From Ziziphus jujuba (taxonomy: Eukaryota > Streptophyta > Magnoliopsida > Rosales > Rhamnaceae): a stretch of DNA of 64,000 nucleotides. Shown one piece after another: positions 11,832-25,573 of the stretch (position 1 is its first letter; each line of letters starts with the position of its first letter). The position numbers were made by a program, and so were the translations under genes. The notes beneath the pieces were generated by a model. That model was not told the DNA's origin. It ran no database searches and saw only the letters and a program-made list of their open reading frames with translations. The stretch spans positions 10,499,001 to 10,563,000 of the forward strand of contig NC_083387.1 of assembly GCF_031755915.1 (NCBI RefSeq), in the 5' to 3' direction.

Positions 11832-11967
11832 TGGTATCAAAGTAGAGTCCAATCCTTTTACCAAATTTCAATAAAATTTCAGAAATTGAACCAAAATTAA
11901 CCATTCAAACATTCCACTAGTGCTCAAGTTTTATTTCCCTTAAACTTGATTCAACAAATTACTTGCT

Positions 11968-13440
11968 ATGGAGATTCCAAGTCTTACCGTTTAGTCGAAG
12001 TTTAGGTATCTCTAATCATATTTTTTATGCAGATATTCTTGAGAAGGAAATCAAGGATTCAAGTGACCAGAAAGTATTTGGTCCAAATTATCTCTTTGGG
12101 TAAGAAATGATGGTCTCTTGATGACATGGTTTCTCGGCACCATGACCATGGATGTTCTCCACTTCTCTTTTGGCCTAGGTTCGATATATCTTGTTCGAAA
12201 CAAGATTGAACAGCATCTGTTGCCAACCACCAAGGAAAAAGAAATATTCCTTATAGATAGCCTTATGGGACTCACAAAGGGAATTTCTTCACTTGATGAT
12301 TTTCTTAAGAAATTTAATTGTATATGTGATAATCTAGTTGCCATTGGCAAGCCCATTGATGATCTTCATAAATGTTTTCATTTATCTTGTAGTCTAGGAC
12401 AAAAGTATCAAGTTCTTTTTATTTTTTTATTTTTTCTTCTTTTTCTGGTAATGCTTTCAAAGATCCCATTTCCAAGTTTCACTCAATTTGTTCTAGCACG
12501 CAGGAGTCATGAACTGATATCTTACATCATGAAGAAGAAAGACAAGTTGACCACACTTAAGCTTTTGTTGGACAAAGAGGAAGAGGATGTAAAATAAGAG
12601 GAGGAGCCTGTTTTACTTCCCGTGGCAGAGGATTTGCACCTGCTGGTCATTCCATCACTCAACAATAATCAAATGATAATTCATGGGAACAGAAACAACT
12701 CTTCTTCACATTTACAATATCAATCAAATGGAGATAATATACAGCGTAATACTAAAATTAAGCCTCTTGTTGTGTGTAAGATTTGCACCATATCACACTG
12801 TTGATAAATGTTGGCACATTATGAATTTTTGGATGATTGAGAGCAAAATCTTGAAGCGATGAACGACTTCTATATTGATAATGGAGCCAATGCCCACATG
12901 ACAAATGACTTAGGTAATTTATCCTCACCATAACTCTATCATGGAAAGGATAAAATTTATGTGGGTAATGGTTCAACTCTCCCTATATCTCACATAGGTG
13001 ATCTAATGTTGGAAACTGGTTCACAAAATCTAAAAATAAAAGATGTACTACATCTAGTAGTTCGATCTTTGACCAAAAATCTTCTTTCTAACAGTAAATT
13101 AACATCTCTACTTGTACTGTGGAATTTATATCTTTGGGTTTTATGATAAAGCACCAAAAGTAGCAAATAATAGCGAACGGGCACAGAAAGAATGGATTGT
13201 ATGCATTGGATGAGGGATATCACATGGCACTGAATGCAATCAAGTACGGTCAGAAGTCATTTGGATTGTGGCACCAATTTCTTGGACATCCCCACTCAAA
13301 ATCGTTGCAGATCTGTAATAACAATAGATTTTAAATGTTTCCAATTGGTTAATAAAGATACACTTTGCTCAAGTTTTCAAATTGGTAAAAGATGTAAATT
13401 GAGTTTTCATGATTCTAATATTGTTTATAATTTTCCATTC
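11968..13440 (+). pseudogene. copia gag-protease-integrase N-part remnant
   Basis: Degenerate polyprotein. The gag tract at 12290-12420 retains FLKKFNCICDNLVAIGKPID. Near 12870 a protease-like IDNGANAHMT stands where the family has D-[ST]-G-A, so the catalytic motif is altered. The GAG-pre-integrase motif LWHQFLGHP lies near 13268. Stops and shifts separate the pieces. The frame is interrupted at 13446 by family T copy 2 and resumes at 18018. Confidence 0.85.
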
Positions 13441-13445
13441 CAAAA

Positions 13446-16400
13446 TGTAACACCCCGTCCCAAAGTACAACGGAAATTTTCCAACTTTAACCGAGGTTGA
13501 CCGTTGACCGTTGACTTTGATCATTGATCGTTGATCGAAGGTCAAAATGAAATTCTAGGTTGACTGAGGTACCGTTACGAAGTGCACGTTGGCACGAGTT
13601 CGTAGACTAGTATCACGTTGAAAACGGAGCTACGGTTTGAAAGTTGTGAGCAAAGCAAGTTGAGGTTCAGACTGTCCAAGGGGTGCCGGAGTTGACTTTT
13701 TGTTCATGCAAAGTTGAGCTTTGACTCATGCATGGTTGTGAAGTACTCGTCGATACGAGTCCGTAGACTAGTGGCACGTCCGATTTAAACATGTGGTTTG
13801 AAAGTTATGGACCTGTAGAGTTTTTCAAATACAGTATTATTTTAATATTATTTTTAAATATGTGAACAGTGTACCACGTGTGACTTAATAAAAGGTGCCA
13901 TGTGTCACAACGGTGAGATGCCACATGTCAACTATGGTTAAATGCCATATTATTTTATTATTTTATACAATAACATTATTTTATTATTATTTAATTATTT
14001 TATTTTGTTTTGTTTTATTTCCTTTTATTTCTTTTTCTTTTTCTGTTTTTTTTCCTTCCCCCATGTGGGAAAAAGGGGACCCAGCCTCGATCCCTCTTCT
14101 TCCTCTTCCTTCTTCTTTTTTTTTCTTCTTTTTTCTTCTCTTCTCTCCCTCGGGTCCATCGGCCTTCACCATTTCCTGCAACCCAGTGGACACATGCATC
14201 GGCCATAGACATTCCCCAGCCGCCGGCGAGCTTGGCTGCCAAATTTGGTGGCCGGTCAGGTGACGACGCGCCCAGATTGGGCGGTGGAAGCGGCGGCAGC
14301 CGTCCCTCTTTCTCCGGCCGAATCCGCCGTGCTCCGGCACACCTAAGTTGCATCGACCACACCAACCGGCAACCCGTCATGCAAGCTTCGTCGAGATGTG
14401 CTCAGGTCGCCGGGGAAGCCATCGACGCGCCAGGAAACCGCCATGGAAGCCGGCGGCAGCAGCTCGTCCGGTCGCCGGATTCTCGCCGTTTCCGACCGGG
14501 TTCTCGGTCCCTTTCCCTTAATTTGGACCCTTTGAAGCTGATGGTGACCTTCAATTTCTCCAATTCAAGCTCGTTCCAATGGCCCATGGGTAAGAAAAAT
14601 AGCCATCGGGCAAGTATAATAGTTCTCGGACAAGTGGTAGCCTTTGGGTAGGTGAGATAGCCCTTGGGCATGTGTGGTTATGTGGTAGCTGTCAGGACCC
14701 GTCCAGAATTCCTCCCCGGAACCCTAGACAAGCCCTGATCCCAGGAAAATACCACTGAACCTTCCAACGGAAAATCCGGCAGCACCTCCCCTAAGGGTAG
14801 GACTAACCAAAAATTACCTGCACTAAAAACACACTTCTATAAACATCCCCTTATTCCTCCCACAATACTACAAATTGTTCCACAATTTACAGCACTTCAC
14901 AACAATAACAGCAGCCCAGTGCATAATTAAAACATAAGTGTCCAAATAGTATACAGAGCTTTATGAAGTGCTAATCAACAGAAATACAACAAAGATGAAA
15001 GAAATAATACAACTGAAATGAATGAGTACAAAGGTACTTCTCGAAACACGATAGCAGCGGAAAATTGGTTCGCTCAGGAAGAACGTCTACCACCCCTTGC
15101 ACCTAAGGGAACGGAACTTAAAAACGTGAGATGCTAATCATCTCAATGAATGACCCTAACTACTGAACACTTTTAATGATAATAATAATAATAATAATAT
15201 AACAAATAAGGGAATTGAATTAATACTAACAATTAATAAATAAATAATAACAGTTGGAAATGATAATTTTCCCTCAAAACTCTCACCAATCACTCCGTTG
15301 GAAATGTTCCCTTTTTAAAACGATTTCACAAAACCCGATATTCGTACTTCCCGAAAACCAAGGGATCAAACATTTGATAAACAATAAATAAATAAATACC
15401 CCAATATATAATTAAAATGTAATAAATTATAATAAATAATTTTTGAATACCTTTGGGGTTTGAAACTTTATCTGAAATTACACTTGACGCACCACACCAT
15501 ATACCGGTGATGCCTTCCGATACCCAGCGTCCTGAGCACCGACTGGCGGGGAGATTAAAGAGAGAAACTTGCAAACGGCACTTCGGCGTCCCGACAGTAC
15601 CGCTGCTGAAACCATCATCCCGGCCAAGGAGGGGGGCGGCTGTGGCCAATAACAAACTTGCCTGCCCACGGTCCAATGGCAACTCACGGGAGAAATAATA
15701 ATACTTGCGCGCTGAACCACATATACATATACCAGAACACAAATACTGTATGAATGCGTTTAAAATAATTATTAAACCAACTGTACCGTTTTCCAAAATT
15801 ACCGTGGGAAATATACCAAAATTTCACTTACCATCCCACATATTTTTATTTAACAAATCGGTACGAAAACATCGATAAAAAATAAACCATAATTTTCTCG
15901 TAATACGAGATTCAACAATTAAAATACCACGGGCATAATTTATACAATTTAAACAAACATTTTCATAAAACATTTAACCCAATTATGCCCGAAAATAATA
16001 TTTAAAACCTCGTACGATTATTACCGAAACATACTTTGCTCATGCATAATAAATAAATTAAATCACAATAAAACCATAATTAAATCGCACTACATGAGCA
16101 TAATTTAAATACCAATTAAACATAATTAATTGCCCAAAATATTTTTAAAGGTGGGTCACTCACCTTAAGCGCGTAAATCAGCTAAGATCCTCCGCAGGAT
16201 CAATTCCACTACTCGTACGCGCACCTAAAACATCCACAGTATACCAACCAAATATATTAATATTTTAATCGGGTAATTCCCAAATGGGTACCCGGGGAGC
16301 GAACATAACGACAACTAAAAGTTACGAGTTATATACCGAATCGAAGGTTGAGTGATGAGGATCACGGATTCGGTCTTACTTTCCGGTGATCGGACCCGAG

Positions 16401-18012
16401 GTGGCCGGAATCTCGCCAGAAAGCTTTCGAGTTTTGACTCCTCAATTCTCCCAAACCATCACGAATTGGCAGAAAAGGATGCCGGATTCGGGTTCAGGAG
16501 GTCGAACACAGTGGACAAGACCGGCGGTGCGACTGGGTACTCGCCGGAACAGTAACTTCCGGCGAGCCGCTGCGGTCACCGGCAACCGTCGCTGGCAGCG
16601 GCGCGTACGGTGGCCGTTGGCTGAGATTTTTTGCAGATTTGTAGATCGAGGGAGAGGAATCCAACGGGACCAGTGGTGAGGCAAACGGAGGCCGGACGGC
16701 GGAGAAATCGGGGTTTGAAGATTTTTGGCCCCTCGCCGGAAAAAGCTCCGATCCCGGTGCATTGGAGGTTCGGTGGCCGTGAAATTTGGTGGGTAAGCCG
16801 GACTTGAGGAGGTGGTGAGGGGTGGCTGGCGCGTGTAGCCTGAAAATGGCCGGAAAGGGGTCAAACGGCGTTGGCCGGCGGTGGAGGGAAAAATCGCCGC
16901 CGATCTTCGCCGCCTCAATCCGGGCGCGTTCGGCGACCAACGGCCGTGAAATTTTGAGGTTTTGCTGGAAATGGGGAGAGGCTTCTGTCTGGCCGGCGCA
17001 TGTAACGTGAATGGGCCAGAAAATTTGAAGATTCCGGCGGACGCTCTCTCTCTTTCTCTCTCTTCCCCGAGATTTTTTGTCAAATAAAAGCCATCGTGTG
17101 ACACTGTTCATTCCACGTGGACCAATCAGGTGCTAACACGTGGTGTTACTGTGCACTTAAGTCAGATATAATAAAATATTACGGTATCCGGCGAACTTCA
17201 AACGTCCATAACTTTTTAACCAAATGTCCGATTTAAGCGTGCCGCTAGTCTATGAACTCCTATCGACGAGTACTTTACAACCATACAAGAGTCAAAACAA
17301 AATTACACCACAAGAAAAAGTCAACTCTCGGCACCTTTTGAACTGTTTGCACCTCAACTTGTTTTGCCCATAACTTTCAAACCGTAGCTCCGTTTTCGAC
17401 GTGCTACTAGTCTACGAACTCGGGACATCATGCACTTCCCCACGGTACCCTGGTCAACTAGAAATTCCCACTGGGACAAAAAGTTAACTTTTGACCCGCT
17501 CGGTCAACGTGCACGGATTCCGGTGCGATTTGAGACGGGGTGTTACAACCCTCGGGCAAGTTACATTAATACCAGTATCATTACAATGTTGTTATTGTTT
17601 TATTTTTTGTTGTTAATGCGATGTTGTGTTACCTTTCTTTCTATGTTATGTATTGGCATATTTTAACGTGATATTGAAGCGTAATTGACATGTGTAGCAC
17701 TAAGTGGGTGGTGTGGGCGGACAAGAATCTGTGATGGTATATTTTAATTGGTTATTTACTAAATTAATTCCATTATATGCCTTTTTATATAATTTGTTAT
17801 CGAAGTGCTGCCAGTTGTGGAATTTAAATTGTAGTAATGTGGGAGGAATAAGGTAGTGTATATAGAAGTGCATTTTTAGTGCAGAAAATTTGTGGTAAGT
17901 TCAACCCTTAGGGGAGGTTCTGCCGGATTTTCCATTGGAGGGTCCGATAGGGTTTTTCTGGGATCAGGGCTTGTCTAGGGTTCCGGTGAGGAATTTTGGA
18001 CGGGTCCTGACA
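13446..18012 (+). mobile_element. Family T copy 2, outer element, carrying an inverted inner copy
   Basis: Starts TGTAACACCCCGTCC, ends GGACGGGTCCTGACA, and is flanked by perfect 5-bp repeats CAAAA (13441-13445 and 18013-18017) inside the copia integrase region. Only 13446-14689 and 17548-18012 (about 1.7 kb) belong to this copy; the rest is an opposite-strand family member. Relative to copy 1 it lacks the central ~1.5 kb. A run of ~20-bp degenerate units (GCC.TCGGGCAAGT.TAATA type) sits next to the inner element at about 14590-14689, and one further unit follows it at 17550. Confidence 0.82.
14690..17547 (-). mobile_element. Family T copy 3 (inner, 2858 bp, reverse)
   Basis: Reads TGTCAGGACCCGTCC at its left and GACGGGGTGTTACA at its right, the two family ends, in reverse orientation. 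No 5-bp duplication is seen (GTAGC at left, ACCCT at right), probably because it lies in the ~20-bp tandem units of the outer copy, where recombination could erase one flank. Contains the conserved GC block (15478-15710), the candidate exon (about 16170-16230) and the GC-rich exon-1-like block (16380-17090), which has a 220-codon open frame on the minus strand that I regard as low-complexity rather than proven coding. Confidence 0.8.
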
Positions 18013-18017
18013 CAAAA

Positions 18018-20774
18018 GGTGCATTGTGATTTGTGGGGGGACCAGCCTCAGTCTGTTCAAACCAAGGGTTCAATTATTATGTTTTCTTTGTGGATAACTT
18101 TACTCGTTTTAGTTGGTTATTTCCTTTAAAGGAAAAATTAGATTTTTATGATTGTTTCTTGAAATTTTAAAAAAATGTAGAAAACCAATTTGACAAAAGG
18201 ATTAAAATTTTCCCTTATGATGGAGGAGGAGAATTTATAACTCATGAATTTAAAGCTCATCTTGACTCATGTGGTATCCTACGACAATTATCATGCTTAG
18301 GTACCCCCTAACAAAATGGCGTTGCTGAAAGGAAGTTGCTGAAAGGAAGTTGCTGAAAGGAAGCACCGCTACATTGTGGAGACAAGTTTGACAATGATAT
18401 TTCATGCAAATATACCTTTTAGATATTGGGTTGATGTTTTTGACATCTACGTATTTGATTAGTAGACTACTCTCCACAAGCATTACTAACATGACACCAT
18501 ATTTTAAACTATATGTTAAAAATCTAGGTTATATAATGGCTTACGCATCCTTGGTTGTCGTTGTTTCCCATATTTGAAACATCTAGGGAATAATAAATTT
18601 CAAAAACGGTCATATCCTTGCATTTTCATTTGTTATAGTCCATTATATAAGGGGTATAGATATTTGAATCCTATGAATAATAAAATTTTTCTTTCAAGAT
18701 ATGTGATATTTGATGAAATAATTTTACCATTTAAGTCTAACCCTTTTGATGTTTTGGTTTTGCAGGACTCATTACGCTGACTACATATCCAAGTACAGAT
18801 GAATGGAATCAACGTGTCTCATCCTCCAAACAAATAAACCTATGACACATTATCGTTTATTTGATTAAACAAAACGTAATTTTCACGCCTTTTCACACAT
18901 TAAGCGTTGTACAAGAACACAATCTCCTTCACCACCCACCCATGTGACCGACATATTAAATAACCAAAACCCATTAACTAATCAATTACCTAGTCCTAAT
19001 CCAATACAATCGCCACTTCAAGTGATAACTCCAATAGCCCATCCACTACCTCACTCACCAATCTGCCTCATCACCTCCACTTCATGATATATCTAATAAT
19101 CTTTTCAAAGACTTATCAATAGCCCAACCACAACCAACACATATCCATCCAATCCTAACACATAAGCAATTGGGTGACCACCCCGAAAGACAAGTTGATT
19201 TAAACGCATCTCATACTACCCTTCTCATAACCATACTTCCTGAACAAAAAACAGTACAAATCGCTTTAAAATATCCAAAATGGTTAAATGCATTGAAAGA
19301 AGAATTACATGCTCTCCACCAAAACAAAACTTGGACACTAGTTCCATGACTTGTAAATACGAATGTGGTTGGTGCCAAATGGGTCTTTTGAACAAAAATA
19401 AAAGAAGATGGGACATTAGACCGCAATAAGGTAAGGTTGGTTTTAAAAGGATTCTCTTAAATAGATGGAATTGATTGTGATGAAATCTTCAGTCTAGTTG
19501 TGAAACCTGCCACAATTCACCTAATTTTATCAATTGTCTTGTCGTCAAAGTGGCAGGTTCATCAATTCAATGTCAAAACTACATTCCTTCATAGAGAACT
19601 TAAAGAGATAGTATACATGGAATAGCCTCCAGGTTTTATTGATCCAATGTTTCCATGTCAAGTATGTCTTCTCCAAAGATCACTATACAGACTCAAACAG
19701 GCTCCGCGAGCGTGGTTTGTAAGACTCCCATCCAGCCTATTAAAGCTAGGTTTCCTCTGTAATAGAGCTGACACATCTCTTTTTGTATATAAAGATGATA
19801 CTCATATCATACTCTTACTAATCTATGTAGATGGTGTCTTAATAATAGGCTCAAGTCCAAATCTAATCTCACTCATTATACAAAAGCTGAGCTTGGAGTT
19901 TGCGTCAAAGGACCTGGGGATAATACATTACTTCCTCAGTTTTGTAGCAAAATATTTCAATGGTGGTTTGTTCTTATCTTAGTCAAAATACACGCATGAT
20001 CTTCTTCAGCGTGCCAAAATGTTGCATGGATCTACCATCTCCACTCCTATAGCTACAAAAACTACTCCTTCAACTGATGATGATGAAGCTATTGATGCAA
20101 AGGAGTATAGAAGTAATGTAGGATCATTACAATACTTGACATTCATCAGGTCGGACATACAGCAAGTTGTTATCAACACTTTCATTCTCTAACCAGATTA
20201 CATCTCAAGGCTGTAAAGAGAATTTTAAGATACTTGAAAGGTACTATAGGATTTGGTCTTCACTTTTTTGAACAAAGTCATAATACACTGTTAGAGTGTT
20301 CGGATGCCAATTGGGCCGGTTGCCCAATTACAAGAAGAAGTACCACATGTTATTATGTCTTTTTTAAAGTTAATTGCATATCTTGGTCATCAATGAAGCA
20401 ATCTACCATTGCTCGAACTAATACTGAAGCAGAATATTAGGCCATGGCCATTGTCACAATGGGTTTAACTTGGATCACCTATTTGTTATAGGACATTGGG
20501 ATATCATATAACAATCGGGTATAGTTATTAGTGATAAAATCAGTACTTTTTATATGACAATTAACCTGGTTTTTCATGCCTGACCAAAACATATAGAGAT
20601 TGATTTCCATTTCGTCCACAAAAAAGTAGTACCGGTTTCATTGGCTACTTGCTATCTATCCTCTAAAAATCAAATTGCAGATATTTTCACCAAGATGTTA
20701 CCTTTTTACTCGTTCTAGAAATTACGCTCCAAACATGGAGTTCTCCTTATTCCAATCTTGCGTTTGAGGGGGCC
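18018..20774 (+). pseudogene. copia integrase C-part, reverse transcriptase and RNase H remnant
   Basis: Continues the interrupted polyprotein. The integrase tract shows HCDLWG, then GGEFITHEF near 18230, and QNGVAERK just upstream of a 14-bp triplication at 18321-18362. The connection region at 18570-18780 keeps a long open piece (KFQKRSYPCIFICYS..., SRYVIFDE). RT at 19640-19980 keeps LYRLKQAPRAWF and IYVDGVLI, where the usual YVDD is YVDG. RNase H at 20234-20440 keeps CSDANWAGCP and TEAEY. Stops and shifts between pieces make it non-functional. Confidence 0.88.
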
Positions 20775-21035
20775 TGATGGACTACAAGCCATTGATGAAG
20801 AAAAGAATGACCAACTGCAACCAAGTGAGGGAATTATCTCCAATAGTTATACAAGAAGTCTTCTAAATATAAAATAATGTTGATAAATTATTATTAGTTG
20901 CTAAGGTTACTTATACTTAATGACTTGTAACTTGTATAAATGTGTTACTGATGCAAATACAAAACAAAGTGGAAAAACAACTTTCCTTCCAATTATATGT
21001 GTACAACACATTTTGAGCAATCGTGAACTTCAACA
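20775..21035 (+). repeat. 3' LTR of copia element
   Basis: 261 bp, pairs with 11568-11831. Preceded by the purine tract TTTGAGGGGG and ends CAACA. Confidence 0.88.
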
Positions 21036-21119
21036 TACCATACTACATACTATGCGTAATTTAATATGATATATATTAATATTTTCAAAAAAAATTAAAA
21101 AGGCTTGGGGCGATGTTTC

Positions 21120-22590
21120 TGCAAGCCTTAATGCAATTCCGTCCATGCAATTTGTGGTTAGCCGATTCGTGGGAGGCCCATAACAAAGGCTTAGAAGTTT
21201 CATTAATAAATGCCTATTTACCTTATTGCATATTAGTTTTTTTTTTATTTTTTTTTTTTGAAGATTACAAATTACCCAAACCCCTTTTATCCCTTATGAT
21301 TCAAATCCATGCTCTCATTGACATAGGAATGGGTGCTCAACTACTGGAACTATCCACTTCGTCATGCATATTAGGTGTTTACTAGTTACTTTCTCATACA
21401 AATAATGTTTCTATATTTTTTTCCCTCTATTTTCCAAATTTTGCTAAACCGTTACTGATTTAGATGCAGGGTTTCAAAGAGTTGTTATGTTAGTTCCTTT
21501 ATTTCACTTCTCTTTTAACTTTTTAATACCATTGAATGATTTGATTTCTTCAATATACTTTGGATTTTGGAAGAAGACACTTTATTTTGCAAAATCTCTT
21601 TTTGATTCATAAACTTCTCGCCATTTTTGTCTATATACCATTTTGTTTCTTCTATTTCAAAGTCAAACCTAAAGGTTCAATTTTGACAAATTTTCGTACA
21701 GTTTCATATTAGGAAAGTCTTTCTTTCTTTATTTATTTCTTTTTCATGTAAAATAAATCGAAGATTTTATTTTTTTTTTCCCTTTCAAAAATTTGCTAAT
21801 AAAGTCTAAATTTTTCAGTTTAAAATTCGGTTTGATTTAGATTTTCTTGAAATAGTTAACAATTTATATATTTATTCATTTGCAAATAAAACTGAAACTT
21901 TTATTTAACTAGAAGAAATAGATCAAAAATCATCTTGAATAATTCGAAGGATCCAATCTAGACCCTCCTTATTTTAAAAAATAAAATAACTAAGACACAT
22001 AGAAAAACGTAACCAATCTAGCTCATGAGCAACTCAATTTATCTCTTTAGGAGCGTAACTAAAACTAAACGAATTCAAAACATATAACTTGGACTTTGTA
22101 CTATTAACTAAAAACTAACAATCTCCCAAATAATCTTGTATAATTTTTGATTAAAAATTTACGTAACTAGTAATGCTTACACGTTCATGAGCGGCATGCA
22201 GTTTATGACTACTTGAAAAGAAAAGAAAATTTAACATCCCAAAAAATTATTATTTACGACAATCAAGGAAAATAGAGGTCCCTGAAATTAATTAGTAAAA
22301 TCAAATGAATTAATATTCCTCTTTAACCTAAAATCCCATCAGAACCCTTGGACTTTATTTGATAAAGTCATATGAATTTAATTTTGGCAAGTAAATTTTT
22401 CTTTCTGAACAATTGTTTTTTTGGCAAGAAATATAGAAGAAAGTTAACAAATTAAATTGGTGAATAATATTTGACTCTTAATCAGAGGTTATAAATTACA
22501 AGTTACAAAATCTATGATACTAGTTTCACTTTTTTTTTTGGAAAGAATTTCGTTTAGTTTAAGTTCCATCATTTTTGTATATGTAGCTAA
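21120..22590 (+). repeat. Left arm of large inverted repeat (segments D and S)
   Basis: Aligns by eye with the reverse complement of 36760-37460 (segment D) and 31490-31829 (segment S). D landmarks: GGAGGCCCATAACAAAG, TTTACTAGT.ACTTT, TTGAAATAGTTAACAA. S landmarks: CAATCAAGGAAAATAGAGGTC and TGAATTAATATTCCTCTT. S also matches 4160-4545 beside IPT-A. No convincing coding frame; the 90-codon open frame at 21113 is not kept in the other arm. Confidence 0.72.
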
Positions 22591-22649
22591 ATAACCATGA
22601 TTTATACACCAGTGGATCTAACTATTTCAAGTATCCATAAGATATGTTA

Positions 22650-23812
22650 TAAAAAAATCTTTCACAAATGCCTTGGTATATGAAATTGGCCCCATTACAA
22701 TGTTATTAATTAATACCTAAACATATATAAATATAAAATTAGCATAAAGTAAATGGAAAAATAATTCTTAAGAAATTGAAATGTTTTAATTTTGAATTTT
22801 AAATTTTGATTGATTGAACCAACCCTATCATATTAGTGGAAGAAGGTGCACCACATAAAAAGATTAATTCTGAAATAGAAATCTTCAATTTAACGTACAA
22901 ATCAGAGAACAAGTTAATGCTCCTTATGTAAGCATATATGTGAATTTGAGTCCGATATTATAGGAGGCAACAAATTAATAACAAATATATATGACTCAAG
23001 TCTACATTAGGACGATTTTAATTTTTTTTTTTAATTAGCCATTGGATCATATCAAATATTATGATTTTACATTTAAAAAGTGATCAAATATGCTGATATA
23101 CTAAAATCCTATTTTTTAAAAAAAAAATAACCATATTAGCATTTGGTGGTTAATAAATGTTATTTTAAATTTTAATCTTTGAGACAATTTACAAATTAGA
23201 TAAATAAATTCTAATATTAAAAACCTAATTTGAGGATAACCAAATATATGCAATGCATTGGAAATGAACGATGAATTTATATAAAATTATGTTATTGATA
23301 ATCCTTCCATTTTTTTTTATTCAAAATGTACGAGGTCTAAACATAATACTATAGACTCATTGTTTTATATATCTATATATATGACAGATAAAGATAAGCT
23401 CATTCCCTACAAGAGCTACATCTCCATCTATACATTTTCCTCTAATTTCTCTACTCTTCCTCAACAATCTTCAACTAGCTTCTTTCTCTCTTGAATATTG
23501 TTTTTTTTCTCTATTTTTATTTTTCAATTTTAAACTATATCCAAAATGTTATTCACTTATTATTTCCCTTCATTTTGTCAATCAAAAGGGCAAACAAAGT
23601 AGAACAACTGGCGCCCATCTCCAGCTTAATTCTCTTATAATTTGATATATTCTTTTTGGTCATACATATATAATTTTTATTTATTGGACATCATTGGACA
23701 ACATATAAGCATCTAATCGTGTTTGTATGCGGGTTAAGTGTCAGTAGAAATCTTTTGTATACTTGTGCATATATATAAATTATACTAACATTGATTATAT
23801 ATTTATTTGTTG
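22650..23812 (+). promoter_or_regulatory. Orphaned IPT promoter and leader (segment P, copy 2)
   Basis: Matches the reverse complement of 6510-7480 over about 1 kb. Shared landmarks: ATGAAATTGGCC, AAATAGAAATCTTCAATTTA, ACATAATACTATAG/CG, ACAATCTTCAAC, ATCCAAAATGTTATTCA, TATTGGACATCATTG and TTGATTATATATTTAT. In IPT-A the last landmark is ~40 bp from the ATG. Here it is followed by 6.5 kb of transposon before the matching ATG at 30384. No gene is directly downstream. Confidence 0.75.
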
Positions 23813-25573
23813 ATGCCTCCTATGGAAATATTACCGAATTCTCTATTGAAAATTAAGTAAAACATCTCTATAATTTGGATATAACTCAACAATAAAAGTA
23901 TAATATCAGTAATAGCTCTAATAGATTTTCCATAAAATTAACCACATCAACATCAAGGACACCAACTCGAGTCCAAAAAAAGAAATATAAAATAAAAAGT
24001 CATACATATAAAGTCAATTCACTATAGCAATCTAAAAAAGTGTAAGAGTTTAAAACTAAATGAGAAAACATAAATGATAACTCCAACGAAACTAGGAGGA
24101 AAGAAAAATACATCAATAATGGTAGAACAACAGTGATCACAATATGAGAAGATAAATATATTGGAAACATGACAAAAATGCTAAGGTAATGTGTGCAACC
24201 TGTCTACTAAGGTCTTGGAGAACAATTTGAAAATATAAAACTATAAGATAAACTTCGTCAATGGAATAAAATAATAATATGAAAATAGTCATTTAACTTT
24301 AAAACTTTTCATTCAAGACTCACTTCCACTCTTTTAAAAAATTCTCCTTTTCAAACATTTTCACAAAACCCAACTTGTATTCCAAATTAATATTTTAAAA
24401 TAAACATTTCATAATTAAAGAATCTAAATGTTAATAACCAATTAAAAGGATAATAAACAATTAATCATAATCATAGAAATAATAATAAAATTGTAGTGAA
24501 ACCATCAATATATGTATAGCAGAAAGAAAATCATATGATATACTTAACGTTGCCAAATAGTGTACAACGTTCCGAAATACCACCAAACATTAAAAAGATA
24601 CAAAAAAACAACGTCATTAGAGAGTGGCACACAACTCATTATCATTTAGAGAGAATGACACAAAACTCCATCTTCATTCCCTCATATTATGACAATTTAT
24701 CATCCTATGGTTATGAAGAAATAGCACATAATTTAATCATCATTCCGACAAAATGACACAACTCAATTATTATTCTTTTATATCGCTATTACACATAAGG
24801 TAACAAAGTTTACATGGGGTTAATAACATAAACAGAACTACTGATATTATATTTTATACCCTCAACAATGCAGTATTCATAAATAGTCTTTTCAAGATAA
24901 TACTTTCTATTTTCTCAAACAAATATAGTACTATAAACAAGAATTTGAAATTTAAACTCAATCATTTATTTAAATATTCAAAAAATTCTAAATCACCATT
25001 TTATGCTAAAACATAAATGCCAATAGCGAAATATATATTACTATAAACCATTTATGATTACTTGAAGCACTTATATATACTTAAAAATATACAATTTCTA
25101 AATTTCTTTTTTAAAACCAATCATTTTCCAAATAAACTAAAATACCAGTTTAAATACTAAGATTCATAAATTCACTATAAACTCATTAGAATTTGAAACT
25201 ATTTAAAATCTTAAAAAAATAATATAAAATGATAATATAAATATGTAAAAACATATATTTATATATGTATACGATAACCATTTAAATTGAACTATATATA
25301 TATATATAAAATATTCAAACCATATAAACATTGTACTAATCTATCCAAAAGTCATTTAAAAATATAAAACACTTATTAATACTGTTAATATCCACTCCTA
25401 CTCATTTGCAAGATTGTCTCTAAACTCATTATGATGTCTATAATATAATAAAACATTTTTTAGAATCCAAAAATCATACCCAAGATATTGATACATATCA
25501 AATATCTTAAAATACTTTATACAACTCTAAGATTATATAAAATGGACATAGAAAAGTCTAATTATATTGTGAA

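Larger units (their letters stand above)
11568..21035 (+). mobile_element. Decayed Ty1-copia LTR retrotransposon with nested insertion
   Basis: LTRs at 11568-11831 and 20775-21035 share the start TGAT[A/G]GACTACAAGCC and the end CAACA. The PBS TGGTATCAAAGTAGAG directly follows the 5' LTR and resembles the initiator-Met tRNA PBS. The polypurine tract TTTGAGGGGG precedes the 3' LTR. Flanks GACCA/TACCA are a near-perfect 5-bp duplication. Subtracting the nested family T insertion leaves ~4.9 kb, normal for copia. Gene order gag-protease-integrase-RT-RNase H is copia-type. The frames are broken by many stops and shifts, and the LTRs differ by more than 10% by eye, so it is old and inactive. Confidence 0.9.

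Noticed and set aside
13987..14651. Several overlapping open frames on both strands
   Set aside because: They are the GC-rich block of family T copy 2; open frames on both strands at once indicate composition, not coding.
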